Part shown: piece by piece, positions 55,063 to 63,686 of the stretch
Numbering within the stretch: position 1 is the stretch's first letter
How the letters are laid out: the number at the start of each line of letters is the position of its first letter
NCBI GenBank assembly: GCA_035559535.1
Contig: DATMBG010000050.1
Location: 11,986 to 75,985 of the forward strand
DNA from: Candidatus Limnocylindrales bacterium
Lineage (GTDB): Bacteria > Moduliflexota > Moduliflexia > Moduliflexales > JAUQPW01
Direction of reading: 5' to 3'
DNA length: 64,000 nucleotides
The notes under the pieces: generated by a model
Told to the model about the DNA's origin: nothing
Seen by the model: the letters and a program-made list of their open reading frames with translations, nothing else
The model's database searches: none
Program-made: the position numbers and the translations under genes

Positions 55063-56487
55063 TTGAAGAAGGCCGTGTCCGAGTTTGATTCTTTAGACGA
55101 GGAGCTTCTGAGTCTTCGGATTGATGAAGCTCAAAAAGTTGATTTCGACCGTCGATCGAGGTCTAGAAGACGTTACCTGTTCTATTTTATTTTGCTTTTG
55201 ATCCTAGCCGGAGGAAGCTGGGTCGGATGGAAATACCTTACCGGTGTACATCCTGTTGAAGTAGAGGTGGTATCGGTGCAGGTTATCCCATCGGGATCTT
55301 CAACTCCAGGCATGTTGGGAACCCAGTCTCTGCCGACAGTATTAACGGCCGGTGGTTATATCATCCCTCGCCGTAAAATTCAATTAAGCTCCAAAGTAAC
55401 CGGGCGGGTTGCTTCGGTTGAAGTCGAGAAAGGGGACCTGGTGAAAAAAGGTCAGTTACTGGTTAAATTGGAAGATGCAGAGTTTCGGGCGCAGGTAGAC
55501 GAAGCCTATGCCAATTTACAGGTAGCCCAGGCTCGTTTGAAGGAGCTGGAGATGGGTTCCCGACCCCAGGAGATCGAACAGGCAAGAGCCAATGTAGAGC
55601 TCGCCGAAGCCAACTTACGAAACGCAAAACTTAATTACGATCGGGCTATACGACTTTTTAAAAGCGGGGTTATCTCCAAAGGTGATTATGATAAAACCGA
55701 GACGGCCTATGAAGTGGCCCGGGCTCAGGTAACCGATGCAAAAAAACGTTACGAGCTGATTAAGCTGGGACCTCGACGTGAGCAAATTGAACTGGCCCGT
55801 AGTCAGGTGGAAGCTGCCAAAGCCTCTCTGGCAGGAGCCCAGACCTTCTTAGAAGCCACCGAGATAAGGGCTCCTATCGATGGAACCATCCTTGAAAAAC
55901 TGGTCGAAGTGGGAGAAATGGTTACAACTTCTTTTGTAGGGGAGCGAGGAGCCAAGTCTTCGGTGGTCTCCCTGGCCGATCTTAATGATTTGCAGGTAGA
56001 GCTGGATATAAGCCAATCCGACTTTAACAGGCTCCAGATGAATCAGAAAGCCATCGTTACCCCGGAAGCCTATTCGGATCGTAAGTATGATGGAATCTTG
56101 GTTGAGATAGCTCCGGAAGCTAACCGTCAGAAAGCTACCGTCCAGGTTAAAGTTAAAATCCTTAATCCCGATAAATATCTGCGGCCGGAGATGAATGCAA
56201 AGGTTACTTTTCTTGCCGATGAACTTCACCGGCCAGAAGGATCTCCACCCTTGTCTTCCCTGGTAAATCGTATTATTATCCCCAAATCTGCGCTTATTCG
56301 CAGTGGGAATACAGTTAGAATCTTCCTGGTACAAGATTCCAAAGCCGTAGCTCAAGAGGTTAAACTGGGAGGGGAAACAGAACAGGGATTTGAAGTGCTT
56401 GAAGGGCTGGTTGGCGGAGAGAAGGTTATTGTTAGCGGTTTGGATAAGATAAAGCCGGGGGATCCAGTGAAAATCAAGGGAATGTAG
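55063..56487 (+). CDS. Membrane fusion (HlyD/MacA-type) efflux adaptor
   Basis: 474 residues from TTG at 55063; a GTG at 55075 has a better GAAGAAGG site in front. One membrane helix (RYLFYFILLLILAGGSWVGW, about residues 38-58). The biotinyl-lipoyl-like piece is GRVASVEVEKGDLVKKGQLL, then a long coiled-coil hairpin (QARANVELAEANLRNAKLNY), the second lipoyl half EIRAPIDGTILEKLVEVGEM, and beta domains. It links the inner-membrane ABC permeases to the outer membrane or envelope. Confidence 0.9.
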   Translation: MKKAVSEFDSLDEELLSLRIDEAQKVDFDRRSRSRRRYLFYFILLLILAGGSWVGWKYLTGVHPVEVEVVSVQVIPSGSSTPGMLGTQSLPTVLTAGGYIIPRRKIQLSSKVTGRVASVEVEKGDLVKKGQLLVKLEDAEFRAQVDEAYANLQVAQARLKELEMGSRPQEIEQARANVELAEANLRNAKLNYDRAIRLFKSGVISKGDYDKTETAYEVARAQVTDAKKRYELIKLGPRREQIELARSQVEAAKASLAGAQTFLEATEIRAPIDGTILEKLVEVGEMVTTSFVGERGAKSSVVSLADLNDLQVELDISQSDFNRLQMNQKAIVTPEAYSDRKYDGILVEIAPEANRQKATVQVKVKILNPDKYLRPEMNAKVTFLADELHRPEGSPPLSSLVNRIIIPKSALIRSGNTVRIFLVQDSKAVAQEVKLGGETEQGFEVLEGLVGGEKVIVSGLDKIKPGDPVKIKGM

Positions 56488-56521
56488 GATGGGCCGATCC
56501 TCCTGTATATAAGGATAACTC

Positions 56522-57208
56522 ATGGGTAATGCGCTGGTTCAAATCCAAAATTTAAGTAAATCCTTCCGCCGGGATTCTATTGAAATTCGGGTGTTAGAGC
56601 ATATTAACCTGGAGGTAAAAGAAGGAGAATTTCTGGCTCTTATGGGACCTTCCGGATCCGGCAAATCCACTCTGCTTAATATTATCGCAGGAATTGATAA
56701 ACCAACCACAGGAGAGGTCCGGGTTTTAAATACCCGAATTGCCTCTTTAAGCGAGGATGAGCTGGCTATCTGGCGAAATCGCCATATTGGCTTTGTTTTC
56801 CAGGCCTTCAATCTCATTCCGGTCCTGACAGCCTTTGAAAATGTCGAAATACCTTTGCTATTAACCAGGCTTTCTAAGAAAGATCGAACCCGGCAGGTTA
56901 TGACGGCGTTAAAACTGGTGGGGCTCAGTGATCGGGCTTCGCACTATCCCAGACAACTTTCCGGAGGACAGGAACAGCGGGTTGCCATAGCCCGGGCCAT
57001 TGTCACGGATCCCGACTTAATCCTGGCAGATGAACCAACTGGAGATTTAGATGCCCAGTCAGCCAATGAAGTCTTAACTATTCTGGAAAAGCTGAATAAA
57101 AGCCTTAAAAAAACCATTATCCTGGTGACCCATGACCCCCACGCAGCCCAACGTGCCACCCGCATTCAGCATCTGGAGAAAGGTACTTTGAGAAAAGATG
57201 AGGGATAG
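56522..57208 (+). CDS. ABC transporter ATP-binding protein, MacB/LolD type
   Basis: 228 residues. Walker A is [17 protein letters not shown], the Q-loop is [20 protein letters not shown], the signature is [16 protein letters not shown], Walker B is [13 protein letters not shown] and the H-loop is VTHDPHA. It has the typical small stand-alone form that works with FtsX-like permeases. It starts 34 bases after the adaptor gene. Confidence 0.95.
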   Translation: MGNALVQIQNLSKSFRRDSIEIRVLEHINLEVKEGEFLALMGPSGSGKSTLLNIIAGIDKPTTGEVRVLNTRIASLSEDELAIWRNRHIGFVFQAFNLIPVLTAFENVEIPLLLTRLSKKDRTRQVMTALKLVGLSDRASHYPRQLSGGQEQRVAIARAIVTDPDLILADEPTGDLDAQSANEVLTILEKLNKSLKKTIILVTHDPHAAQRATRIQHLEKGTLRKDEG

Positions 57209-57212
57209 ATAA

Positions 57213-58415
57213 ATGATACATTTTGCCCATCCAGAAGGTTTTTTGCTTCTGTTTCCTGTTATGGGAGCCCTCTTCCTTTATGGAAAGAGGCAAAAAGAGG
57301 TTTTAGGGTACCCAAGTTTGAATCCGATCCTGACCCATCTGATCCCCGCCTCTCCTTTCAAACAATATTTACCCGGGGTTTTGAAATTATTATCGACTCT
57401 CCTGTGGGTGATAGCCATCTCAGATCCCCAGTATCAAGTTAAAGAGACTTTAAAAATGAGGGAGAGTCGGGAAATAATCCTTGTCCTGGATCTTTCGGAG
57501 AGCATGAGCTGGAGTTTAAGAGGGGAATTTAAAGCGGAAAATATCGAAGATTCCCGGGAGGCCGTAGCCAAAAAGGCAGTTCAGCGATTTATCGAGAGTC
57601 GAGAAGAATCAGCTTTACTGGAAAGTCATAAAAGTGGTTCTCAAACCCATCCTTATCTTCAAAACCTCGATTTTCAATCCCTGGAAACGGATAAAGATCG
57701 CATCGGTCTCATCGTATTTAGCAGTGATGCCTACGTCAAATTTCCCCCCACAACCGACTATAAAATTCTTAAAGAACATCTCTCCGAGGTCAGTTCCCAC
57801 CTCCCTGAATTGGGAACCAATACGGAATTGGAGAAAGCCCTTTTTACGGCTGTTATATTAACTCTACGACCTTTCCTTGGAGCTCAAGAAATCACAGACA
57901 TGGAAAACAACCTGAAATCGGGCTCCAACAGGCTTTATATTCCAGACTCTTTAACAAAAAGGAAATCTCCAGGTAAGGGCAAGGTCATTATTCTGTTTAC
58001 CGATGGGGAAATAGAAATCCCGACTCAAAAACCTACCGGTGCCGTCCTTGTCGATGATGGTCCTGTAAAAAAATATACCTACAACGCAGCTAAGATCGAT
58101 CTTTTAAAAACGATCCGGTTAGCAGAGGAACTGGGTATTAAAATTTATATGCTCAGCACCGGTAAAATTGCAGAGCCTTTGAAAAAGGCTATTGATGCTA
58201 CAGGAGGAAGGACTTTCACCCTCCGGGATACCGATAACTATTGGCGGGTTATTGATATGTATGAAGAAATCCATAAACTGGAAAAAGCCAGACTGGTAGA
58301 TAAAGAATATACCCGGAATGCTTCCGCTTTCCTGTGGTTCGGCTTAGCCGGTGTAGTGAGTCTGGCTTCAGGAGAAATTATTAGAAGTCTGAAGGGGTTC
58401 AGGATTATTCCTTAA
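57213..58415 (+). CDS. BatA-like VWA membrane protein
   Basis: 400 residues. N-terminal membrane anchors (GFLLLFPVMGALFLYG, VLKLLSTLLWVIAISDPQYQ) precede a VWA domain with MIDAS DLSES in ILVLDLSESMSWSL, LIVFSSDAYVKFPPT and LPELGTNTELEKAL. A C-terminal helix is near residue 370. A longer insert lies between the MIDAS motif and DKDRIGLIVFS. It starts 4 bases after the ATPase gene, which ties the Bat and ABC genes in one operon. Confidence 0.88.
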   Translation: MIHFAHPEGFLLLFPVMGALFLYGKRQKEVLGYPSLNPILTHLIPASPFKQYLPGVLKLLSTLLWVIAISDPQYQVKETLKMRESREIILVLDLSESMSWSLRGEFKAENIEDSREAVAKKAVQRFIESREESALLESHKSGSQTHPYLQNLDFQSLETDKDRIGLIVFSSDAYVKFPPTTDYKILKEHLSEVSSHLPELGTNTELEKALFTAVILTLRPFLGAQEITDMENNLKSGSNRLYIPDSLTKRKSPGKGKVIILFTDGEIEIPTQKPTGAVLVDDGPVKKYTYNAAKIDLLKTIRLAEELGIKIYMLSTGKIAEPLKKAIDATGGRTFTLRDTDNYWRVIDMYEEIHKLEKARLVDKEYTRNASAFLWFGLAGVVSLASGEIIRSLKGFRIIP

Positions 58416-58420
58416 CATAT

Positions 58421-58503
58421 GGGGGGTCCGTGGCCGGTAAAAAGTCGTCAGGATTTCACCGAACAACCACGGACAAAAAACAACGGATAACGAACCGGTT
58501 CTT
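58421..58503. repeat. GTCCGTGG / CCACGGAC word repeat
   Basis: GTCCGTGG (58426-58433) and CCACGGAC (58467-58474) are exact inverted copies, then ACAACGGATAACGAACCGG words. It fills the gap before the TPR gene. Confidence 0.7.
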
Positions 58504-59301
58504 ATGTTCAGAAAACTTTTCTATATTTCCGCCAGTTTCATCGGCCTGATTTTAGGTGGTTGGTTCCTGTTTCAAGGTATTCAACGGTTAAGTTATGCGG
58601 CCTATCTCTCAGAGGTGCAGAAGGGGGACCTGGCGTTTAAAGACGGTCATTATGATGAAGCCCTGTCTTTCTATACCAAAGCCAGCGAATCCCTTTTTTC
58701 GGATAAAGCTCTCCTTCATTACAAAATCAGCAACGTATATTACCAGAAAGGAGAGGCCTTCTTTAAAGAGCTTTTAGAGAATCCGACCATGATTTATTCT
58801 CTGGTGGAGGCCGGTGCAGAGGTAGCTTCGGGTTACTATGATAAGGCCCTTACAGAGATTCAACAGATGGATGTCCAGACTATCCCGGAGGATCTGCGAT
58901 GGAAGAGCTATTACCAGCTCGGAAATATTTCTTTCCGAAAACTTCTTCTGCTGGGAGAGGAAGCCGATACCCAGAAGGTACAATCCGATATCGAGCGGTT
59001 ATTTCGTGAGGCCCTGCAACATTATAAGAATGCCTTAGATGCCCGACCTTTGAATTTAAGTCGTGAAGACAAGATTTTAGAAATCTATTTGATGCAGAAC
59101 CTGGAATATTTAACCCGGCTTTTTGACAAATATCAGGAAGAAAAAAATAAAATTAAGCCGGATATGGCCCAACATGTGGATATACAGGCTCGTGTAGACA
59201 AGCTAAAACTTTTAATGCCGGCCCTTGACCTGAGTCCCGAGGCAGACAAGGATCAAAAAGGTGGAAAATTCGGTCAGGGGTTGGATAAAGGAATTAAGTA
59301 A
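58504..59301 (+). CDS. TPR-like membrane-anchored protein (BatC/BatE position)
   Basis: 265 residues. An N-terminal membrane helix (LFYISASFIGLILGGWFLFQ) then TPR-like helix pairs: GDLAFKDGHYDEALSFYTKA, LLHYKISNVYYQKGEAFF, SYYQLGNISFRKLLLLG and REALQHYKNALDARPLN. In Bat operons TPR proteins sit between BatA/B genes, as here. Likely a periplasmic scaffold. Confidence 0.78.
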   Translation: MFRKLFYISASFIGLILGGWFLFQGIQRLSYAAYLSEVQKGDLAFKDGHYDEALSFYTKASESLFSDKALLHYKISNVYYQKGEAFFKELLENPTMIYSLVEAGAEVASGYYDKALTEIQQMDVQTIPEDLRWKSYYQLGNISFRKLLLLGEEADTQKVQSDIERLFREALQHYKNALDARPLNLSREDKILEIYLMQNLEYLTRLFDKYQEEKNKIKPDMAQHVDIQARVDKLKLLMPALDLSPEADKDQKGGKFGQGLDKGIK

Positions 59302-59362
59302 CTTATTCCTGTTCCGTTATCCGGTTCTTATCCGTTAATAACGGGCAGCAGATAAAGGACAG
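59302..59362. repeat. TCCGTTATCCGGTTCTTATCC word repeat
   Basis: TTCCGTTATCCGGTTC is followed by TTATCCGTTAATAACGGGCA, giving tandem and inverted CCGTTA/TAACGG words in the gap before the BatB-like gene. Similar words occur at 58474-58503. Confidence 0.6.
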
Positions 59363-60490
59363 ATGAGGTTTTTATATCCCTCCTCCTTCTGGCTTTTAAG
59401 TTTACTTCCCTTTCTGTGGCTTTGTTATATTTGGAGTTGGAATCAGAAACGGAAGTGGTTGAAGGATTTTGGAAACATTTCCTGGTCCTGGCGTAGACTG
59501 AGGATTCATATTCCGGTCAGCCTGGGGCTTATTTTAGCTATTTTGGCCCTCAGCCGTCCCCAGTATGCCCGGCAGGTTACGTATCTTTCTCGAGAAGGTA
59601 TTGATCTGGTCTGTGGGATTGATGTTTCCCCCAGTATGCTGGCCGAAGATGTAACTCCACCTAAAAAGACTCTGATCAGTTCTCTTTGGGATGGGCGCGA
59701 AACTTACCCTTCCTCCTTTCTTCCTTATCCTTCAGGGAAGGGAACCCCTGTTTTACCGAACCGACTCCAACGGGTAAAACAGGCGATATACGATCTTACC
59801 CAGATCCTTCAGGGAGAAAGGCTCGCCCTTTTCCTTTTCTCAAGCCGAAGTTCTAAAATTCTTCCTCTTTCCTCCGATTACAACAGCCTCCGATTTTATC
59901 TCGATTTTTACCTGGATAGTTATCATATTTCGGCCAGGGGAACCGACCTGAAAACCGCCATAAATTTAGGAACCTCCATGTTTCAAGAGGACTCCCGATA
60001 CAAAGTCCTTGTACTCTTTAGTGATGGAGAGATGGAAGAGGAGGAGGCTTTAAAAAAAGCAGTAGAGGCGTCCCAATCAGCCTGGTTAAACGAAAAGGTA
60101 CGAATTTATACCTTTGGAGTAGGTTCTGAGCAGAGCGTCCTTATCCCGATCCGTAACCAACAGGGGGAAATCGGTGGGTATTTAAAAGACGGCAAAGGAA
60201 ATTTTGTAAGGACCCAGGCAAGTCCGGCCTCTCTCATCCAAATAGCCCAAACCGGAGGGGGTCAGTTTTATTCTCTGGGTGCTTACAGTCCTGACACCTC
60301 GATAGATAAAGCGGTTCTTCAATTCATGGAGAATGTCCTGACCCACGCCCAGAATCTCAAAACCATTCAAAAAACCCGAACAGAATATCGCGATTTATTT
60401 CCCTATCTGTTTCTCTTAGCCCTTGGATTGCTGGGGGGAAGAAGCCTGATCTCCGAAACCTTAAAACTTATAACCAGGAAGAGAGGTTAG
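59363..60490 (+). CDS. BatB-like VWA membrane protein with repeat-like insert
   Basis: 375 residues. N-terminal membrane anchors (FWLLSLLPFLWLCYIW, SLGLILAILALSRPQYARQV) precede the VWA domain with GIDVSPSMLAEDVTP and LFLFSSRSSKILPLSSDY, ISARGTDLKTAINLG and ILVLFSDGEMEE-like blocks. Between DVTP and NRLQRVKQAI, normally adjacent in this family, there are about 30 extra residues (including DGRETYPSSFLPYPSGKG). A C-terminal helix (LFPYLFLLALGLLGGRSL) is present. Confidence 0.87.
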   Translation: MRFLYPSSFWLLSLLPFLWLCYIWSWNQKRKWLKDFGNISWSWRRLRIHIPVSLGLILAILALSRPQYARQVTYLSREGIDLVCGIDVSPSMLAEDVTPPKKTLISSLWDGRETYPSSFLPYPSGKGTPVLPNRLQRVKQAIYDLTQILQGERLALFLFSSRSSKILPLSSDYNSLRFYLDFYLDSYHISARGTDLKTAINLGTSMFQEDSRYKVLVLFSDGEMEEEEALKKAVEASQSAWLNEKVRIYTFGVGSEQSVLIPIRNQQGEIGGYLKDGKGNFVRTQASPASLIQIAQTGGGQFYSLGAYSPDTSIDKAVLQFMENVLTHAQNLKTIQKTRTEYRDLFPYLFLLALGLLGGRSLISETLKLITRKRG

Positions 60491-60497
60491 ATAACAT

Positions 60498-61673
60498 ATG
60501 AGACAGAGACTATTCCCTTTATTTTCGAATTTTTATGTTTTTACCCTTTTGACCGATACCTGGGCCAGATTTTGTTTTTCGTTCCTTGGAAGGATTGCAG
60601 GACTGGTTTTTACTTTTTGCCTTCTCTACGGGAGTGTTCCGGCAGGGGCAACAGATTATTTATCCCTGGCCAAGGAAGGAAGCTACATTATAAAAAATTT
60701 CAAGTTTAAAAGTGGTGGAGAGCTCCCGGAACTCCGAATTAACTATGCGACTTGGGGAGAACCTAAAAAAGATGAAAAGGGAAATGTTACCAATGCCGTT
60801 CTGCTTTGTCACGGAACCACCGGTAATTGGCAGAACTATGCGAATCCCTGGTGGGCTTCCAAGATGTACGGCCCGGGCCAGCCGTTGGATATCAACAAGT
60901 ATTTTGTTATCGCCTCAGATACCATTGGTTCCGGCAAGTCCAGCAAGCCCAGTGATGGGCTTAGGATGAAATTTCCCAAATTTATCATTGAAGATGTGGT
61001 TAAAGCCCAGTATATCCTGCTTACGGAAGGTTTGGGGGTTAACCACCTGCAAGCCGTTATTGGAATCTCCTTTGGAGGCCGTCAGACCTGGCAATGGGGG
61101 GTACAGTATCCGGACTTTATGAATGGAATTGTTCCCATCGCCTCTTCTCCGTTTCCCAACGCAGGACGTCGAGGAATGACAGATTTTCTGGGTATTGCGC
61201 CTATCATTCAGGATCCAACCTGGAAAAATGGAGATTATCAAGAGCAGCCACGCAACTTTCAACTGGTTTTGATGTTTTATTGGATGTTCCTGGAGGGAGC
61301 CGGGCATTTATGGGAAGAAGCCCCCACCCGGAAGCAATCTTTCAAGTATTTGCCCGAGGTCGCCAAATGGTGGTCTAAAAATTTAGATGCCAACGACTGG
61401 ATTTACTTGATGCAGGTTAATGACGGTTTTGACGTTTACAGCCAGCTCGATGAAGTCAAAGCCCGGGTTCTTATTATTAACATGGCTGGAGATGAACAGG
61501 TTCCCGTTGAACTTCAGCATGCCGAAAAAGCCGTGGAAAAGTTGGGAAATAAAGCCGAATATCTTTTAGTAAAAGAGTTCTCCGACTATGGTCATTTTGC
61601 CGCCTCAAAAACCATTGATATCTACGGACCTAAAATTGGGGAATTTTTAAAAAAACTTGCAACCCCCCAATAA
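60498..61673 (+). CDS. Secreted alpha/beta hydrolase, homoserine O-acetyltransferase-like
   Basis: 391 residues with an N-terminal hydrophobic signal (LGRIAGLVFTFCLLYGSVPA). The core has LLCHGTTGNWQNYANPWWAS, DTIGSGKSSKPSDG and the nucleophile Ser in AVIGISFGGRQTWQWGVQYP (about residue 192). The Asp is in MAGDEQVPVELQ and the His in SDYGHFAAS. The fold is that of MetX-type acyltransferases but the export signal argues against methionine synthesis; a periplasmic esterase or acyltransferase is more likely. It follows the BatB-like gene by 7 bases. Confidence 0.82.
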   Translation: MRQRLFPLFSNFYVFTLLTDTWARFCFSFLGRIAGLVFTFCLLYGSVPAGATDYLSLAKEGSYIIKNFKFKSGGELPELRINYATWGEPKKDEKGNVTNAVLLCHGTTGNWQNYANPWWASKMYGPGQPLDINKYFVIASDTIGSGKSSKPSDGLRMKFPKFIIEDVVKAQYILLTEGLGVNHLQAVIGISFGGRQTWQWGVQYPDFMNGIVPIASSPFPNAGRRGMTDFLGIAPIIQDPTWKNGDYQEQPRNFQLVLMFYWMFLEGAGHLWEEAPTRKQSFKYLPEVAKWWSKNLDANDWIYLMQVNDGFDVYSQLDEVKARVLIINMAGDEQVPVELQHAEKAVEKLGNKAEYLLVKEFSDYGHFAASKTIDIYGPKIGEFLKKLATPQ

Positions 61674-61688
61674 GGGAGGATAACTATC

Positions 61689-61770
61689 GATTTCTGACCT
61701 TCCCAACCGCCTGCTTAATCGCCTTTTGCAGATGTGTTTCATGAAGATGAAACCGTCGGTATTCTTCTGT
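61689..61770 (-). pseudogene. Fossil fragment of integron integrase (delta-intI)
   Basis: The + strand matches 62363-62445 inside the intact integrase gene (for instance CCTTCCCAACCGCCTGCTTA is identical), with scattered substitutions. It then switches at about 61771 to sequence matching the region upstream of the intact gene, so about 1.2 kb has been lost by deletion. No start or catalytic motif remains. Confidence 0.85.
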
Positions 61771-61984
61771 ACAGGATATCCAGAGAGAAGAAGCTAAAAT
61801 AGCAGAAAAAACTTGTCGAGGATTTAGGTATGGATAGAGTATAAATAAATATAAACAAAGGACGATGTAGGATTTCGGGCACCAGTGAGCGGGTCCAAAT
61901 CAGAAGATCTGTTGCTGCATAGAGACATGGAGGACTTTCCAACGTTGTGGAGTTATCCAGAAACTGTATAATAATTTGTTAGCC
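61771..61984. pseudogene. Fossil attI-like region, paralogous copy
   Basis: It matches 63655-63862 with substitutions along its length (shared words include CATAGAGACATGG and ATCCAGAAACT/ATACAGAAACT). Similarity to the intact copy ends directly after TTGTTAG at 61976-61982, that is, at the GTTRRRY-type core (here GTTAGCC). The outward promoter of the intact copy is degraded here (TTGTCG instead of TTGTCA and a 21-base spacer). Confidence 0.75.
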
Positions 61985-62174
61985 GTCCATCATCCTTGCA
62001 AGATGATTCATGTGGCAAGAAACTGGAAGTTTCTTAGCGGCTGTCCATGAAATGATGATTTCCCCCCAACCATGAAAATTTTTATCTGTAGAAGAATAAA
62101 GGAGTTAGTTACTAATTTTCATAGCAGCAGGCTTTGATTAACGCCCATCAACAGATCGAGGCACCAGGAAAACG
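61985..62174. other. Spacer between fossil attI and intI, with stem-loops
   Basis: No gene is seen. ATCATC/GATGAT (61989-62007) and AAGAAACT-GGA-AGTTTCTT form small hairpins, and AGCCG (61981-61985) can pair with CGGCT (62038-62042). An attC-like fold is possible but the sites do not match the RYYYAAC/GTTRRRY rule well. Confidence 0.35.
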
Positions 62175-63608
62175 TCACAAATCAAGTGGGCTTTTGGCCT
62201 CTTTAATCGTGATACTCCTCACGGTATGAGTATAAATCATGGTGGTTTTGACATCGCTGTGTCCCAGTAACTCCTGAATCGTCCGGATATCATAATTCGC
62301 TTGGAGCAGGTGGCTGGCAAAACTGTGGCGAAACGTATGGGCTGAGGCGCGCTTACAAATTCTGGCCTTCCCAACCGCCTGCTTAATCGCCTTTTGTACA
62401 TGCGTTTCATGCAGATGATACCGCCGGTATTCCCCCGTCTTCTCAATGTAGGTTAACTGTTTTGCCGGGAAAAACCATTGCCAGATAAACTCCTTGGCCG
62501 CATTCTTATATTTTTTCTCTAACGCGTTCACTAAAAACACTCCCGCATAATCCCGTTCCAGGTCTTGTTGGTGTAGGTCTTTCAACGATTGAAGCTGGGC
62601 TCGGAGTTCAGGGAGGATCGTTTCAGGAAGCGGCACCGTTCGGTCTTTTTGTCCCTTGCCGTCATGAACGGTTAAGACTCCTGCATCCAAATTAAAACCA
62701 TGCACCCGAAGATGTAAACATTCCGAAAGCCGTAGCCCACAGCCATACAACAATTTCACCACCAGATCATACGGAGGCGACAAATGCTGAAGAATTGCTT
62801 CAATCTCTTCACGGGATAACACCACTGGAACGTAGGGTTTTCGCTTTGCTCTGACAACCCCCTGGAGCTTCCCAAACTCCTTGTTCAGAACCTGTCTATA
62901 AAAAAATAACAGTGCATTAAAGGCCTGGTTCTGGGTTGAAGCCGACACCTTTCGGGTTACCGCCAAAAACGTCAAGAACTCCTTGACATCTGCAGAAGAG
63001 AGCCATTGCGGATCCTTGCTTCGAGTAAAGGTTTGAAAGTGTCGTACCCACTGGGTATAGGTTTCTAAGGTTTTCGGGGAATAATGCCGGACCTGGATTT
63101 CATTAGCCAACCGGGTGTACACCGCCTTCCAGGAAACTCCCGTTGCAGGGTCCTGGGCTTGCGGTGTCTTGGGCTTATCGAAGGGTCGAAGGGATGTTTT
63201 CGCTTGGTTGGAGGAAGAGACGGTCTTAGGAGCAGTGTCCTGAGCTGGTCGAAGGGACGATTCAGGGAGAGCCTTCCCCGGAGGACTATCTTTCCCTTCG
63301 ACAAAGCTCAGGACAGGTTTGGTCGAAGGGACCTCGTTGAGGGAACCCCTGAAGTGAATCAGTTCGTAGTACAGCGAGATCGCATGGGACGCCTGCTGTT
63401 GTTGCGCCTTGGTTTGCTTCTTTTCCTGTAATTTATGGAGAAAGTGAGGAAGACTCTCTCTCTGCGTGTGAGGAAAATGATACTTCTGACAAAAATCCAG
63501 ATAATAGCGCAGCCATTTTATATAAGCAGCATGGGCATGTTTCGGAATCGCCGTGTTTCGTAAACAGGTTTCAAATTGTGTCCGTAAGGCTGAAGGAATA
63601 TTGAGCAT
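62175..63608 (-). CDS. intI: Integron integrase IntI, long form with extra N-terminal domain
   Basis: Tyrosine recombinase of the integron class. Catalytic residues are visible: Arg in GCGLRLSECLHLRV, His and Arg in HTFRHSFASHLL, His in LLGHSDVKTT and Tyr in MIYTHT. The IntI-specific added patch (LEKKYKNAAKEFIWQWFFPA, then GEYRRYHLHETHVQKAIKQA) and the final KSPLD are diagnostic. The ATG at 63608 has AGGAG 8 bases upstream and gives 477 residues (503 if the frame is read from 63686); usual IntI is about 320-340. The excess is a first SAM-like helical domain (PSALRTQFETCLRNTAIPKH) and a linker with PVLSFVEGK that is repeat-encoded. Confidence 0.95.
   Translation of the reverse strand: MLNIPSALRTQFETCLRNTAIPKHAHAAYIKWLRYYLDFCQKYHFPHTQRESLPHFLHKLQEKKQTKAQQQQASHAISLYYELIHFRGSLNEVPSTKPVLSFVEGKDSPPGKALPESSLRPAQDTAPKTVSSSNQAKTSLRPFDKPKTPQAQDPATGVSWKAVYTRLANEIQVRHYSPKTLETYTQWVRHFQTFTRSKDPQWLSSADVKEFLTFLAVTRKVSASTQNQAFNALLFFYRQVLNKEFGKLQGVVRAKRKPYVPVVLSREEIEAILQHLSPPYDLVVKLLYGCGLRLSECLHLRVHGFNLDAGVLTVHDGKGQKDRTVPLPETILPELRAQLQSLKDLHQQDLERDYAGVFLVNALEKKYKNAAKEFIWQWFFPAKQLTYIEKTGEYRRYHLHETHVQKAIKQAVGKARICKRASAHTFRHSFASHLLQANYDIRTIQELLGHSDVKTTMIYTHTVRSITIKEAKSPLDL
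63170..63340. repeat. CCTTCGACAAAGCTCAGGAC-type repeats inside intI
   Basis: TATCGAAGGGTCGAAGGGAT, GTCCTGAGCTGGTCGAAGGG and the reverse form CCCTTCGACAAAGCTCAGGA with GGTTTGGTCGAAGGGAC are seen close together. From memory the TTCGACAAGCTCAGGAC words are widespread intergenic repeats. Here they keep the frame and encode the linker between the two N-terminal helical domains. Confidence 0.85.
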
Positions 63609-63686
63609 AGGGTGTTCTCCTGAAGCATAATATTTTTCTAGATAATCTTCCATATGACATGATATACAGAAAGTAAGAAATAACAT

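Noticed and set aside
55849-56523. A 224-codon open frame on the minus strand opposite the adaptor gene
   Set aside because: The + strand gene has clear lipoyl and coiled-coil motifs; the reverse frame has no recognisable feature or ribosome site.
60498-61673. Homoserine O-acetyltransferase (metX) for methionine synthesis
   Set aside because: A signal-like N-terminus and an envelope operon context argue for a different substrate, though the fold is related.
61985-62050. An attC site (cassette remnant) after the fossil attI
   Set aside because: Small hairpins exist, but the outer sites do not follow the RYYYAAC/GTTRRRY rule, so it is only listed as possible.
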